NCBI GenBank assembly: GCA_028023455.1
Contig: JAQFVV010000012.1
Location: forward strand, 3,376,023-3,440,022
Reading direction: 5' to 3'
DNA length: 64,000 bases
From: Epiperipatus broadwayi
Lineage: Eukaryota > Onychophora > Udeonychophora > Euonychophora > Peripatidae
The notes under the pieces were generated by a model, which was not told the DNA's origin, did no database searches, and saw only the letters and a program-made list of their open reading frames with translations. Both the position numbers and the translations under genes were made by a program. Positions 49,871-60,457 of this stretch are shown here, piece by piece (within the stretch, counting starts at the first letter, position 1; each line of letters starts with the position of its first letter).

Positions 49871-50514
49871 ACATTATTGATGTTCTTGTTGTTTGAGTAC
49901 TTAGTGATGCATTTGGTATAACAGAATACCCCTTTAACTATTGCATCATGTTAGCTTAGCTGTTTTCAAATAATTATTTAGATTTTAAAAAATGTTGATT
50001 TTGTTTAGTCAGTGTTTAAGAACCACCAAAAAAGAGTTAATCTTTGCTAGCCAGTATTATGTTTAAACCCATCTCTAGATAAACCTGTACTTCATTATAA
50101 AGGATAAAGGTGTTGATAAAATGTTAAGAAAATAAGAGTTTCATTGTTATTATCACTGTTAATTAGTTAATAGAACCTAAATTATTTCAGATTATCTTTG
50201 CAAAGGTAGTATTCTTTACAACTGAATTATTTAATATTTAAGAACCTGAGATTACTATTACTATTCATTATTATTGTCTGTACAATGTAACTATGAGTTA
50301 TCAATCAACTGTTGGTCTATTCACATCTTGTAAAATACTATTAATTATCGTGTGCTTAGTCCATGAGAGAATTTACTTAGTTATATTTGCTTAGCCTATA
50401 GGAGGACTTATCTGAGATTATATGTTTATTTAATGCATTAGAGATTTTGTACTGATTTAGATCTGTGTTTAGACCTTTTACTTTGTGGTTACTTGGTCAC
50501 TCTCTGTAAGATTA

Positions 50515-50562
<48 letters not shown>

Positions 50563-51460
50563 TCTTAGTAAATGTGATGATATCAGAAGTAATTTTTCCA
50601 TTTAGAAATTCCTCACTAAATATTTAACATGTTATTCTGTAAAATTATAAGTGTATTATGATTTATTTCTCATAAGATTTTATACTAAACAATTCATAGT
50701 GTAGTAATATATTTCACTTATTGTATATCACAAAAGAACTCCTTTCTCATGCCCTATATAATCCTTGAGTAGTGAAGACTACAAATATTGACTAGTGCTT
50801 TTACCATTTTCAATGTTTGATTACTTTTTCATTCCTTTAATCCTTAAAATATTATTATATTTTACTATTTGGAAGTAGTTTCAAATTTTCCATTTTAAAT
50901 TACAAATCTGGTTACAGTCAATTTTTACTTTTACATCATAAGCATAAATAATTTAGAATTTGCAACAGTAGATAACTCATTCTTTAAAGCCAACCTGTAA
51001 AATAGCATTAGGTCATTTTTTTAAAATGAATAATAAAATGCAGATTATATCATTCAAACTCCATAAATGTTCACAGGTGAACAAACCTGTGATGCTATGC
51101 ATTGTTTATCATATGCATAAAATCTCAAAGTTTTTGAAGATTTTAAATAACATATGGTTTGGATCACTTTTACAATTTTAATATTCATTAAGGATCACAT
51201 GACTTTTTATTAATATTTTAGCATTATTAATATAATTATGGAAGATCTTATGATGTAATAGCAGAACATCTACTTGTGAGACTCAAGATTTTGGTTCATC
51301 TCTATCTAATAAAAAATTTTTTTAAAGCTTCCAATTAGATTTAGAATTCTTATTTCTGTCAATCTATCATCTATAATAAAGTTAGCAAATAAGTAACTTC
51401 TATTTTTATTTAGATACAACTGAAACACGTGCTTATTATATACCTGTGTCTATATATGTA
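49871..51460. other. AT-rich DNA with a (CT)n(TA)n tract
   Basis: The tract is at 50514-50563. Nothing else recognised. Confidence 0.5.
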
Positions 51461-51464
51461 ATAT

Positions 51465-51632
51465 ATAGGGTATATGAGCACAGACTTTCACACGACCCAC
51501 CACTCTCCACTCTATCTAATAACACTAATACACTCAAGCACATATATGCTAAAAAGATAAATAATCACCAATATATGTATTTCATGCTAAACCAGCAATC
51601 ATCAGTTGGTCCAGATTATCATCTCCCACACA
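51465..51632 (-). repeat. Family A hammerhead/B-box repeat, partial
   Basis: Minus-strand copy with the ribozyme and a diverged tRNA-like segment; the B box is lost (gtctgtgctcatat). Confidence 0.65.
51561..51619 (-). ncRNA. Type I hammerhead ribozyme candidate (family A)
   Basis: On the minus strand: outer stem I ATAATC, TGGA, inner CCAA; CTGATGA; stem II with TGCTG-loop-TAGCA; GAAA; TACATATA; TTGG; T; GATTAT. The outer stem I sequence differs from the 39.2 kb copy (TGATCT/AGATCA there) but pairs perfectly in both. Core residues are canonical. A U-U mismatch replaces the usual G-C pair next to the core in stem II and may reduce activity. Confidence 0.65.
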
Positions 51633-53099
51633 ACAAAATGGAATCTTCATTATTTGGCATCGGCAAGCCTGATAGGAAGGCTTTTTTAATTCTTTCTTCT
51701 ATGTAAGCTGACAAACAGACTTAAGTCTGCAGTAGGAAATATAGAAGTCTTTTTATTTTTTATACTCCCTATATGGTATCGACAGTACTTAGCTTCAAAT
51801 AAATTCTTTCGTATTTCAAAGACCAAATCGGTTTAGTCGTTAAATGTTTTAACATTTGCTTATTCATTACTTTATCGGTATATATAATTTTGATTGCTTC
51901 ATAGAAACAAAAACAATAATAAATTAGAAAATTAGCGATGAAGCAAAAATCTCCCCCCCCCCTTGTAATATCTAAAATATATATGTTAATAGATTTTTTT
52001 ATTACTTATGTATAATAAAAGGTTTATACATTGGTTTGGTTTGTTTTATTATAATTAGGTTAATGGTTATCCGTAAGATCTATAACTACGAACTAAGCAT
52101 GTGAGTCGGATTAAAATGTTATGCTAAATATTACTTTGTTTGTACCATTAGTACATATTTGTATTCCATATATAATCATTATTGTATATAGCAAACGCAC
52201 AACTTTATAATAATAACCTTTTTTTTTCTTTAAAAAAAAAAAAAAATCTAACCAGTAATTCTATTAAAAATAATTGACGTTTGTTGTAGATATTTCATAA
52301 ATGTAAAAAAAAAATATTCTAATAATAATAATAAACCCTCGGGAGTAAAAAAAAAAATTTTTAAATGTGAAACTTGTTAATCAAAATATACTTTTCTTGT
52401 CAAAACTTATACGCAGAACTCTATTTTCTAAGTAAACAACACTATTAGCATTTTAAAAACCATTAAAAGATCATATCAGTTTGCTGCCTCTGAAAACCTC
52501 TCTCACAATATTTGATTCTCCATTACACAGAAACAAAAACTTTTTTAGATAAAATCTTAGTAAAAAAAAAAAACTAAAAACAACAAAGATTAAGAATATA
52601 TCATTAGTTCAGTTATGAATTTGTCTTTGAATTAAAAATAAGAAAATTTATCATAGCAACAAAAACGAAAAACAAATTTATAAAATTATAATCTATAATT
52701 GGTTATAAAATGTGAAAGCTAAAAGAAAAAATTCTAAAGTTGATAATACTTTTGAAAATATATTTATGCACACGCATTTATACACATATTAAATGATTTG
52801 ATGAAAACTTGGAACTTAAAGGGTTTTTGTTGCATACTAATTATAAATTATAAGAAGAAAAGTTATTAAAAAATATACGCATTTATTCATAAAGAAGTAG
52901 AAGACAGAATTTTCTCCAAAGTTTTTCTGAATATTTGAAAAAAAAAAATAAAAAATACATGTTATAGATTAATAGTCAATTGTAGAGTAGAACTGTGGAG
53001 TAAATTCTTGCTGTTTTTCTGAACAAAACATCTGTACATTTTTTCGAGTAGAATTATAAAATGCATTACAGTACTGCTTGCTATTAATGCAGTTTTCAA
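51633..53099. other. AT-rich DNA, nothing recognised
   Basis: Includes a C run at 51953-51962 and several A tracts. No gene. Confidence 0.4.
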
Positions 53100-53166
53100 G
53101 CCTTACAAACAGTTGTCCCGGGGTTCGCTTCCCGGCTGATGCTTTGACACATAAGAAAAAAAAAAA
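53100..53166 (+). mobile_element. SINE, subfamily 2, 5'-truncated
   Basis: Starts within the tRNA-like part (CTTACAAACAGTTGTCCC), then GGGGTTCGCTTCC B box, CGGCTGATGCTTTGACACAT and A tail. Confidence 0.8.
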
Positions 53167-53196
53167 GAATGCAAGTTACATATTTGGAATAGTGTT

Positions 53197-53748
53197 TTGT
53201 TACATTTTCATTTACCATTGTTAAACTCCCTCCATTCACAACTTTGACGCCATCCATTTCAGATAAATACACTAATGATTATTACTAATCATTTTCGAAA
53301 CTAGAGATTATCTTTAGCACAAATATAAATTTTAAACCTCAGTTAAAGATTAATATATCTGATTTTTTAATTTTACACACACACACACACGGAACAGGGC
53401 CAACTGATGAGTGCTGGTTCAGCACGAAATGCATCTTGGGTCATTTGTCTTTTATTGTATCTTTATTTATATGAATTTAAAAAAAATTGGGACGTCTAGA
53501 GGTGTTTATTATATCTATAAAGATATTATATACGGGACAGAGAAAGATGAATAAGTCTCTGTGTGTGTAAAATTAAAAAAAATCAGATATATTAATCTTT
53601 AACTGAGGTTTAAAGTTTATATCTGTGCTAGAGATATTCTCTAGTTTCGAAAATGATTAGTAATAATCATTAATGTATTTATCTGAAATGGATGGTGTCA
53701 AAGTTGTGAATGGAGGGAGTATGACAATGGTAAAAGAAAATGTAACAA
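53197..53748. repeat. Large inverted repeat (~190-bp arms) around a hammerhead
   Basis: The left arm (53197-53390) matches the complement of 53561-53748 with few differences, from ttgttacattttc at the outer end to tttaattttacacaca at the inner end. The 170-bp loop holds a hammerhead and the family B 3' segment. The right arm is the family B internal region, so the structure is a head-to-head family B pair with the ribozyme near the centre. Confidence 0.85.
53400..53439 (+). ncRNA. Type I hammerhead ribozyme, intact core (family B)
   Basis: CCAA (53400-53403), CTGATGA (53404-53410), stem II GTGCTG, loop GTT, CAGCAC (six perfect pairs), GAAA (53426-53429), TGCATC, then TTGG (53436-53439). Inner stem I CCAA/TTGG is perfect. 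Stem III is the palindrome ATGCAT and residue 17 is C, so cleavage is expected after 53435. All invariant core residues and the G-C pair closing stem II are present. The outer stem I seen in other copies is lost because an inverted arm joins just upstream. Confidence 0.8.
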
Positions 53749-53759
53749 TTTACTCTAGG

Positions 53760-53945
53760 TAAATACTTTGCGTATAATAGAGATATATGAGAGATAGTGA
53801 CCTGGGTCAACCGATGAGTGCTGGTTCAGCATGAAATGCAACTTGGGGGGTCAATTATCTTTTATTGTATCTTTATTTATATGAATTTAAAAAGAATGGG
53901 GAAGTAAGTATGGAGGTGTTTATTATATCTATAAAAATAGTGTTT
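53760..53945 (+). repeat. Second family B ribozyme unit
   Basis: Hammerhead at 53788-53860 with outer stem I TGACC/GGTCA and GATA/TATC, inner CAA/TTG, stem II GTGCTG/CAGCAT and GAAA at 53833-53836. The core is CCGATGA instead of CTGATGA, so activity is doubtful. It lies 407 bp after the ribozyme at 53426 and is followed by the same ttttattgtatctttattta segment, so the pair delimits a retrozyme-like unit. Confidence 0.75.
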
Positions 53946-54287
53946 TTTGCAGTAAATCACTACTTATTGCTTCTATATATTTTTACAATGGGGCTATAGA
54001 ATAAATTATTGCTTTTAATGAAGCATTTCAAATTGCATCAGCAAGTACTTTTTTTTAACATTTTTAAATTTAATTTAAAAAAAAAAAAGATAAAGTTTTA
54101 ACGTGTTTAAAAACAAAATGAAATAAAATATAACGCATATAATTTATTCATTGTATTTGGTGCACGATAATTAAAGTTGTAATACTAACTAATCTAACAT
54201 TCAAAATTGATTAGCCATATGCATGCATACTCATGTTGATTAAAATAAAACAAAATTTATTTTTGCCATTCCAATCACTTTTCACCT
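53946..54287. other. AT-rich DNA, nothing recognised
   Basis: No supported feature. Confidence 0.4.
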
Positions 54288-54693
54288 GTTTGAGACTAGA
54301 AGTGTTTTATATTGCTAAGACCACTAATATATGGTATGGCTAAAGATCTATCAGCCCCATATAGCTATTTGAATTGGATAGCTGGGTTTGAAGACATGTA
54401 GATGTCTGAAAATTTCAGATTTTTCATTCAATAGATAACTTTTAGATAGATGCTTGGCTTTGGGTTGGTATTTTTAGATCTAGTGTCTGAACCTACCCTG
54501 ACACCTCTCTGAGGAGTGCCAAAGCATGCAACCATGGTCAGAGGTTTGGGAGGGGATTCCTGACAGAGATATTTTAAGTGCTGGCTCTGGCTAAACATTT
54601 ATCATAAAGCTTGTAGAGGAATTGACAATCCTCATTATTTATAACTTACAAGCTTAAGAGATAGGGTCATATGATATATAACTCTTATTTTGA

Positions 54694-54698
<5 letters not shown>
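54288..54698. repeat. Repeat H-G, second copy, permuted order
   Basis: Segment H (gttttatattgctaagacca through ttcagatttttcattcaata, about 54302-54435) precedes segment G (tttgggttggtatttttaga through tatataactctta, 54461-54690). The order is reversed relative to 49441-49870, both on the same strand. Confidence 0.75.

Positions 54699-54747
<49 letters not shown>
54699..54747. repeat. (TA)n microsatellite
   Basis: About 24 TA units. Confidence 0.95.
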
Positions 54748-54749
<2 letters not shown>

Positions 54750-57700
54750 TTGTTCATATTTGCCATTTTAATAATAATTCAAAAAGCATATACAAAGTGA
54801 TGACATTTTCAGCAAAAATTAAAGTGGTTGTTTAAATTAAAGTCAAATTGTGCATATCTCACAATAACATGTATATTAAAGTTGGATCTAAACAAAAGCA
54901 GTTATATACTTTATATACGTCATCTATAATCATGATGGATAAGTTATAAATGCACAATATAGATAAAATATGTTAAATAGCATGTAAATATATATATATC
55001 AGAGTGGACATCTAAATATAACAAATTCATTATAAACCAATATATATATCAAAATGTAATTATGTTCCATATTATAAAGCAAAGAATATATTCAAATATA
55101 GGTATAATATAGGCAAGATATAATAAATGTAAATCCATAATTATATTTTGTAATGAGCTACAAACACCTTATCCATAGATTAATAAAATAAAATTAATAT
55201 AGTTCATGAACATGTTTCTAGTTTCAGGTAACATATAATAATAAGATTGAGTAATATTGAAAAAGTTTTCAAGATAATAAGACATATAATACATCTGATT
55301 GCATGGTTAAAGTTTCAAACTCTTTTCTCCATAGAAAATTACTTTCTTTTCCTCTGTTTATAGAAATTTAGAGATTAAAGTAAAATAGTACAAGTTGAAA
55401 GGAGGTTGATTTCTCAAATGTCTTCCTTTAATAACACATAAGTCTTGTCCTCAAAACAATTAATACTTAATTAACTTGGTTGTAGAATTTAGCAAGCAAA
55501 ATAATATTAATGGGATCAATTGATAGTGATGATGAAGAAGGATCTTATGATTTTAAAATGTCCCCTTTTTATATTCATTAAAAGAAGAGGGTTATTACAA
55601 TTGACAGGAATCTAAAAAGATTTGCACAGGGAATGATTTACATATGCTTTAAATAAATACAGAGAAAAATGACTTTAAGTGTTTTTATAGCAATATATAT
55701 ATATTCTTTTTTAAAATACACTTATTTGTTACTCACAACATTTGAAATTAAAATTATCTAACTTCGAGTACTAATAAAAGGGGATGGGGAAATAACACTT
55801 CCTTTTCTGTTTTAACAGCAAGTTAACAACAGAAAAATGTATAAAAGTTAGGCTTAATTTTTTAAAGACAGTTGTTGCGTAGATAGCAACCTAGATATTG
55901 AAATATTCTTAAATAAATAAAAATGCAATTATACAGCTTTAAACACATAAAATATAGCATTAAGTTACTCAATAAAGATAATATCAACTAACCTTTTAAA
56001 ATTATAATTTAAAAAAAAAATAGATACTTAGATCGTACCTGTATTTATTTTTTATGCAAATAAATGGTGGCAATATATATTTTTAAATTATTTTAGAATT
56101 CATCAATAGACGATGGAATACAATCATATATTCTGACATAATCTATATCTCTTAAGGAAACTAATTTTACATATTTAAAAAAATGTGCTTTACATTTCCT
56201 CATATATATGTATATTAAATCGAAGATTTTCAGGAGCTACGGATATAAATATAAGTTTAATAAATTATAAACGGATTACCCAAATAATATTTCTTCTATA
56301 TATAAATAAATATGTTTGTATATATATATTAAATATTTAAAGAATGCATTTTTTTTTTTTTTTTGTATTTTAAGTTTTTGAAGATTTTATAGCTTTTGTC
56401 ATTTTATATCACACATTAATTGTTTTGTTGATTAATGTAAAGTATATTGTCAATCTGTATTTTAAATTTTTTTTTTCCACTCAATTTGTTTAAGAAATGT
56501 ATAGTAATATATATGTGATAACTTTCTTTGTTTTTTTTTTGTTTTTTTCAGTTTAGTCGTGCTGTTTTAATGTCACATATAATAAAATAAATATTATAAG
56601 TCATCTAGATTGCATTATTTGTATTTAAAATATGTATTTTTTTTTAGTAATAAGTCATTAAACAGAGCAAATTGTTGTTCTTTAGTTGTTGTTTTGTTAT
56701 ATTACGATAATGTAACAACACAATAAATAATGTTTTTCATTAAATGTGCTATAAATTTAACAGTGACTGCTTAATACCATCATTTATATACATACATTGA
56801 TACGTTATTTACTCAGGTTTTATTTAAAGTTTATTATTGTTTACTTCAATTTTAATAAATAAGCAATTTTAGAATATGTATAAATTTATATTTTGTATAC
56901 AACTATTCATTTTCAACATATAATAACACAAATATATTAAATAACTTTAATACTATCACATATTCTATTAATTCATATAAATAAAGATACAGTAATAATA
57001 TACTCTTTATTATTAAATTTATCTTGGATTGCTTAATCTGATTTTTCCCATTTTTTTTTTTTTTTTTGTAAAAGCTTATCATATTCATATTTTAATTATT
57101 ATCGCAGCCGTTAAAACCTTTTTAACAAAAGTGCATACTTTTTTTCCTTCAAAATATATATGACTTATAAAATATAATGATTCTTGAAAATGACTACAAA
57201 TAGTGTGGTCAAAATGTTAGATGTGGTAAACAAGTAAATGTATATATATATGGTGATGGGAAAAAATAAATTTTTTGAAAAAAAAAAGGAATGTGTTTAT
57301 ATTTTTTGATTGAATTTAGTGGAAAAGAACATTATATTTTTCATATTATATTTTTTCCACTTTAATAAATTTTACTATTTTTTCTTATTCCAAACTTTAA
57401 AAATCCTAGTTTCAAGTATAGGTTACCTCTAAGTATAAGAAATGTAGTTAGGTAATGGTAAATTTTTCAAGATAATTATACAATTTTTTGTTTATATATA
57501 TAATTGCTGTTAATGCATAGCAAATTATAATGTTTAGATTTTTAAAAAATTTCCAATAGTAAAGAATTGTATATAATAGTATCTATTTTCTTTTTTATTA
57601 TAAATATAAGTATTTGGTGTTACTAATGATTACAATATAGAATAGCTTAGAATTTATAGTTTGAAAACCTAAGATACTCAAAAAATTCCATGAAGTTATT

Positions 57701-58050
57701 TTAGCAGGAAGTCAATTCAATATGCTTCTAGAAAACATTTACTGCTACAACTTTTTAAGTTCAATTGTTAGCTGTCATCTACAAACCATGAATATTCTTT
57801 GAAATCCATTAGACTCTTATACTTTTAAGGTATAATTGTTAAGCTTATTGAGTTTGAAAAAACATTACAAAGACTTAAAATTATGCAGTAAAATTCATAA
57901 TATTATTTTATTTGTCAACAAAACCTTTAGTAGTTATGGTTAATATACATTTTCCCACTCATTAAATTTATTTCAATCCATGAAAAAATCTAGAAAAGCA
58001 TTTTTTGTCGTAGCATGATGAAGTAATAATATTTTTTGCATTAACTCATT
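54748..58050. other. Long AT-rich stretch, nothing recognised
   Basis: Homopolymer T tracts (for example 56349-56364, 57051-57067) and short TA runs; no gene or element identified. Confidence 0.4.
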
Positions 58051-58098
58051 ATTTCAAGAGCATTTCTTCTTTCTCCCTCTATATTTTGCTTCTTTTTA

Positions 58099-58203
58099 TA
58101 TTTCACTATAAACTCATCAACACTCCTTTAACACTTTAAGCAAATAATTTTATTTATTTAACAGTTTCGACTGTACTAGCAGTCTTCGTCAGATCTACAA
58201 CAT
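58099..58203 (-). repeat. Penelope-like inverted terminal repeat, left
   Basis: Exact inverted copy of 60342-60446. On the minus strand it carries the hammerhead-like box CTGACGA, stem GACTG/CAGTC and GAAAC. Its inner end overlaps the first two bases of the ORF's ATG. Confidence 0.95.
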
Positions 58204-59416
58204 GTACACAAATATAGATGTAAAGAAAGCAATAGGGTTGGCAGTGGACATGTATAAGAGGGATAGAGAGAAAGAGGTAGAAATGCCAGTAGAAGTGTTG
58301 GAAAATTTAATGAGCTTGTGTTGTAGAGATATTACTTTTCAGTTTAATGGGAGTTATTATAAACAGAAAGAAGGGTTATTGATAGAAGGGGCATTAAGTG
58401 GAGTGTTGAGTGATATTTACATGCAAGATATGGAAGAAGCTATGGTGAATGAGGAAAATGGACCAATTTTAATTAAGAGATATGTAGATGATTTCTTATT
58501 GATATTTAATAAGACTGAAAGACAAGTAAAAAAGTATTATGATAAGGTTAATAAGTTGGATAAGAAGTTAAGATTCACAATGGAATGGGAAAAGAATAAT
58601 GAATTGGTGTATTTGGATATAATGATGAAAAAAGAGTATACTAAAGGGAAGTGTAAAGTGAGAACAGGGGTGTTTAGAAAGAAGGAGAAGGGTAATATAG
58701 TGAATTGGGAGTCTGATGTAGATAAGCAAATTAAAATTAATTCTATAACATCAAGAATATTTAGAACAAATAATTATTGCAGAGATAAAGAAGATTATAA
58801 AAAGGAAATAGATATGATATTTAAGGAGTTTAGGGATAGTGAGTATCCAGAAAAGATAATAAAGAGGAATATTGAGAGTGTAGAAAGGAAATGTAGAAAG
58901 GAAGAAGAGAATGAGAGAAGAGTAATTAAAAGGGATAGGAAAAACAAATATATAGGAATAAGAGTACATGATTATAGAATAGTTAGGAAAATTAATAGTA
59001 TAATTGAAAAACTTAATGTAAAATATAGAAATGATGTGAAATACAGAATAGTGAATAAGAAGAGAAAAAATTTGATGAAGGTTTTGGATAATAAATATAT
59101 AGATAAAGAGAGGAATTATGTTAATGGGGTTTATATGATAGAGTGTAAAAAGTGTAGGGATAAGGGGGTTAGAAATAAATATGTGGGTGAGACAAAGAAC
59201 TCTATATATACAAGGCTGAGGCAACATAGGTATGAAAAAAGGTCACCAGTATTTGTGCATATGATGGAGACAGGGCATGATTTGGAGAAGGAAAGTATAA
59301 AAATGATTAGTTTTGCAAACAGTAGAAGGGACAGGAAGATAAGAGAATCATTGTTAATTAAGAGAATAAGACCTAGTATTAATAGAGAAAAAGGGATTAG
59401 GACTTTGGTAGTGTAA
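58202..59416 (+). CDS. Penelope-like reverse transcriptase/GIY-YIG endonuclease, N-truncated
   Basis: The 404-residue frame covers the second half of a Penelope-type protein, which copies element RNA at a nicked target and supplies the nick. It opens with YTNID, the end of reverse-transcriptase motif A, so the catalytic Asp just before it is cut off by the inverted repeat. Motif B is FQFNGSYYKQKEGLLIEGAL (47-66) followed by SGVLSDIYM (67-75). Motif C is YVDD (94-97). Residues 124-143 resemble the following palm/thumb segment. A CxxC pair (315-318) sits in the GIY-YIG domain: GVY 309-311, KYVGET 326-331, Arg338, Glu382, Asn394. Usual proteins of this type are about twice as long. The ATG at 58202 is partly made by the repeat and need not be a natural start. 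The frame is free of stops, consistent with a recent copy, but cannot encode a complete polymerase. Confidence 0.9.
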   Translation: MYTNIDVKKAIGLAVDMYKRDREKEVEMPVEVLENLMSLCCRDITFQFNGSYYKQKEGLLIEGALSGVLSDIYMQDMEEAMVNEENGPILIKRYVDDFLLIFNKTERQVKKYYDKVNKLDKKLRFTMEWEKNNELVYLDIMMKKEYTKGKCKVRTGVFRKKEKGNIVNWESDVDKQIKINSITSRIFRTNNYCRDKEDYKKEIDMIFKEFRDSEYPEKIIKRNIESVERKCRKEEENERRVIKRDRKNKYIGIRVHDYRIVRKINSIIEKLNVKYRNDVKYRIVNKKRKNLMKVLDNKYIDKERNYVNGVYMIECKKCRDKGVRNKYVGETKNSIYTRLRQHRYEKRSPVFVHMMETGHDLEKESIKMISFANSRRDRKIRESLLIKRIRPSINREKGIRTLVV

Positions 59417-59480
59417 AATTAAACAGTAGAAAAGTTTAGAATGATTTAAGTGAGGGGAAATGTAAAGCTTGATAGGGTAA

Positions 59481-59666
59481 AGAATTAAAATTTAGGGTAA
59501 TTAAATAATAGAAGTGGTTAATAGAGGGAGCTAGGTGACAGGGAAAGAAAGGAAGTTGGGAAGTGGTTAATAAAGAATTAAGAGTTAGGGTAATTAAGTA
59601 ATAGAAGTGGTTAATAGGGGGAGCTAGTTGATGGGGAAAGAAAGGAAGTTGGAAAGTGGTTAATAA
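59481..59666 (+). repeat. Two 93-bp direct repeats in the Penelope-like 3' region
   Basis: Units 59481-59573 and 59574-59666 are adjacent and differ at about ten positions. They contain gggaaagaaaggaagttg and are strongly purine-rich. Confidence 0.9.
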
Positions 59667-60341
59667 TAATAAAAAGATGGAGGAAAGGTGAAGGTAGAAG
59701 GAAAGTTAAGGTAAAATAGTTAAGTTTGTATTGATATTAAATGTTATAAGATTTGAGGGGATGGTATGAAGGTATAAAATGAAGTAAGTAGGGTATAAAT
59801 GAGAGTGTAAAAAAAGGGGGGAAAGAATGATTTTAGTTTATTGTTTTTTGTTTTTTGATTTTTAATATTTTGTTTTTGTTTTTTTTGATTTTTTAATTTT
59901 TATTTTTAAGTTTATTTTTTAATTTTAATTTTTGATTTTGGGTTTTTGGTCTTATATATGTAATTATGATAAAAATGATAATTTTTGGTATTAATTTTTT
60001 AGATTAATGTTTTAATGGGTTTTAAGGGTTTTGTTTTAATGGTTTGATGATAAAATTTGAATTGTTTTAATACATTTATTTGCTTGTAATCTTAAAAAAT
60101 AATTTAAAAATGATTTTAAAGAAATTTTTATATTTTTATTATTAAAAATTTTTTATTATTATTTTTTATAGTTTAGTTGTTATGTTTTGGGTTTTTTTTA
60201 AAGATATGGGAAAATTTTGGTTGAAAGGTTTTGGACTGAGTTGTTTTTGCTTTATATTATTTTGTTTTATTATAATTTTATATGAGAATATGAAGAAGAA
60301 GAATTTTGGTTGTATTGATATAATATTTATCTAATTTTTTT
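59667..60341 (+). other. Penelope-like 3' untranslated region
   Basis: Purine-rich then T-rich sequence (long T/G runs from about 59830) between the ORF and the right terminal repeat; no frame. Confidence 0.7.
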
Positions 60342-60446
60342 ATGTTGTAGATCTGACGAAGACTGCTAGTACAGTCGAAACTGTTAAATAAATAAAATTA
60401 TTTGCTTAAAGTGTTAAAGGAGTGTTGATGAGTTTATAGTGAAATA
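60342..60446 (+). repeat. Penelope-like terminal repeat, right, with hammerhead-like core
   Basis: CTGACGA at 60353-60359, an extra A, stem GACTG (60361-60365) and CAGTC (60372-60376) around CTAGTA, then GAAA (60377-60380) and CTGTT. This is the hammerhead core reported for many Penelope-like elements, with a variable residue 7. I cannot draw a strong stem I, so cleavage is uncertain. Confidence 0.8.
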
Positions 60447-60457
60447 TTTCAAGAGCA

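Larger units (their letters stand above)
58063..60445 (+). mobile_element. Penelope-like element, recent, 5'-truncated body
   Basis: The insertion is flanked by a 12-bp target duplication, atttcaagagca, at 58051-58062 and 60446-60457. It holds 36 bp of pyrimidine-rich sequence, a 105-bp inverted terminal repeat, an open frame for a Penelope-type protein, about 0.9 kb of 3' sequence and the second 105-bp repeat. The two repeats are identical when I compare them base by base, so the insertion is young or was homogenised. Penelope-like elements often carry an inverted terminal (pLTR) copy next to a 5'-truncated body. Confidence 0.92.

Noticed and set aside
54461-54560. Possible hammerhead in repeat G (hairpin GTGTC/GACAC next to CTAGATC)
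   Set aside because: No CUGANGA box can be placed and GAAA is not conserved among the copies at 21.6, 49.5 and 54.5 kb.
58751-59227. 158-codon antisense frame inside the Penelope-like ORF
   Set aside because: It is the complement of a purine-rich coding strand, low in complexity and without motifs, so a shadow of the real frame.
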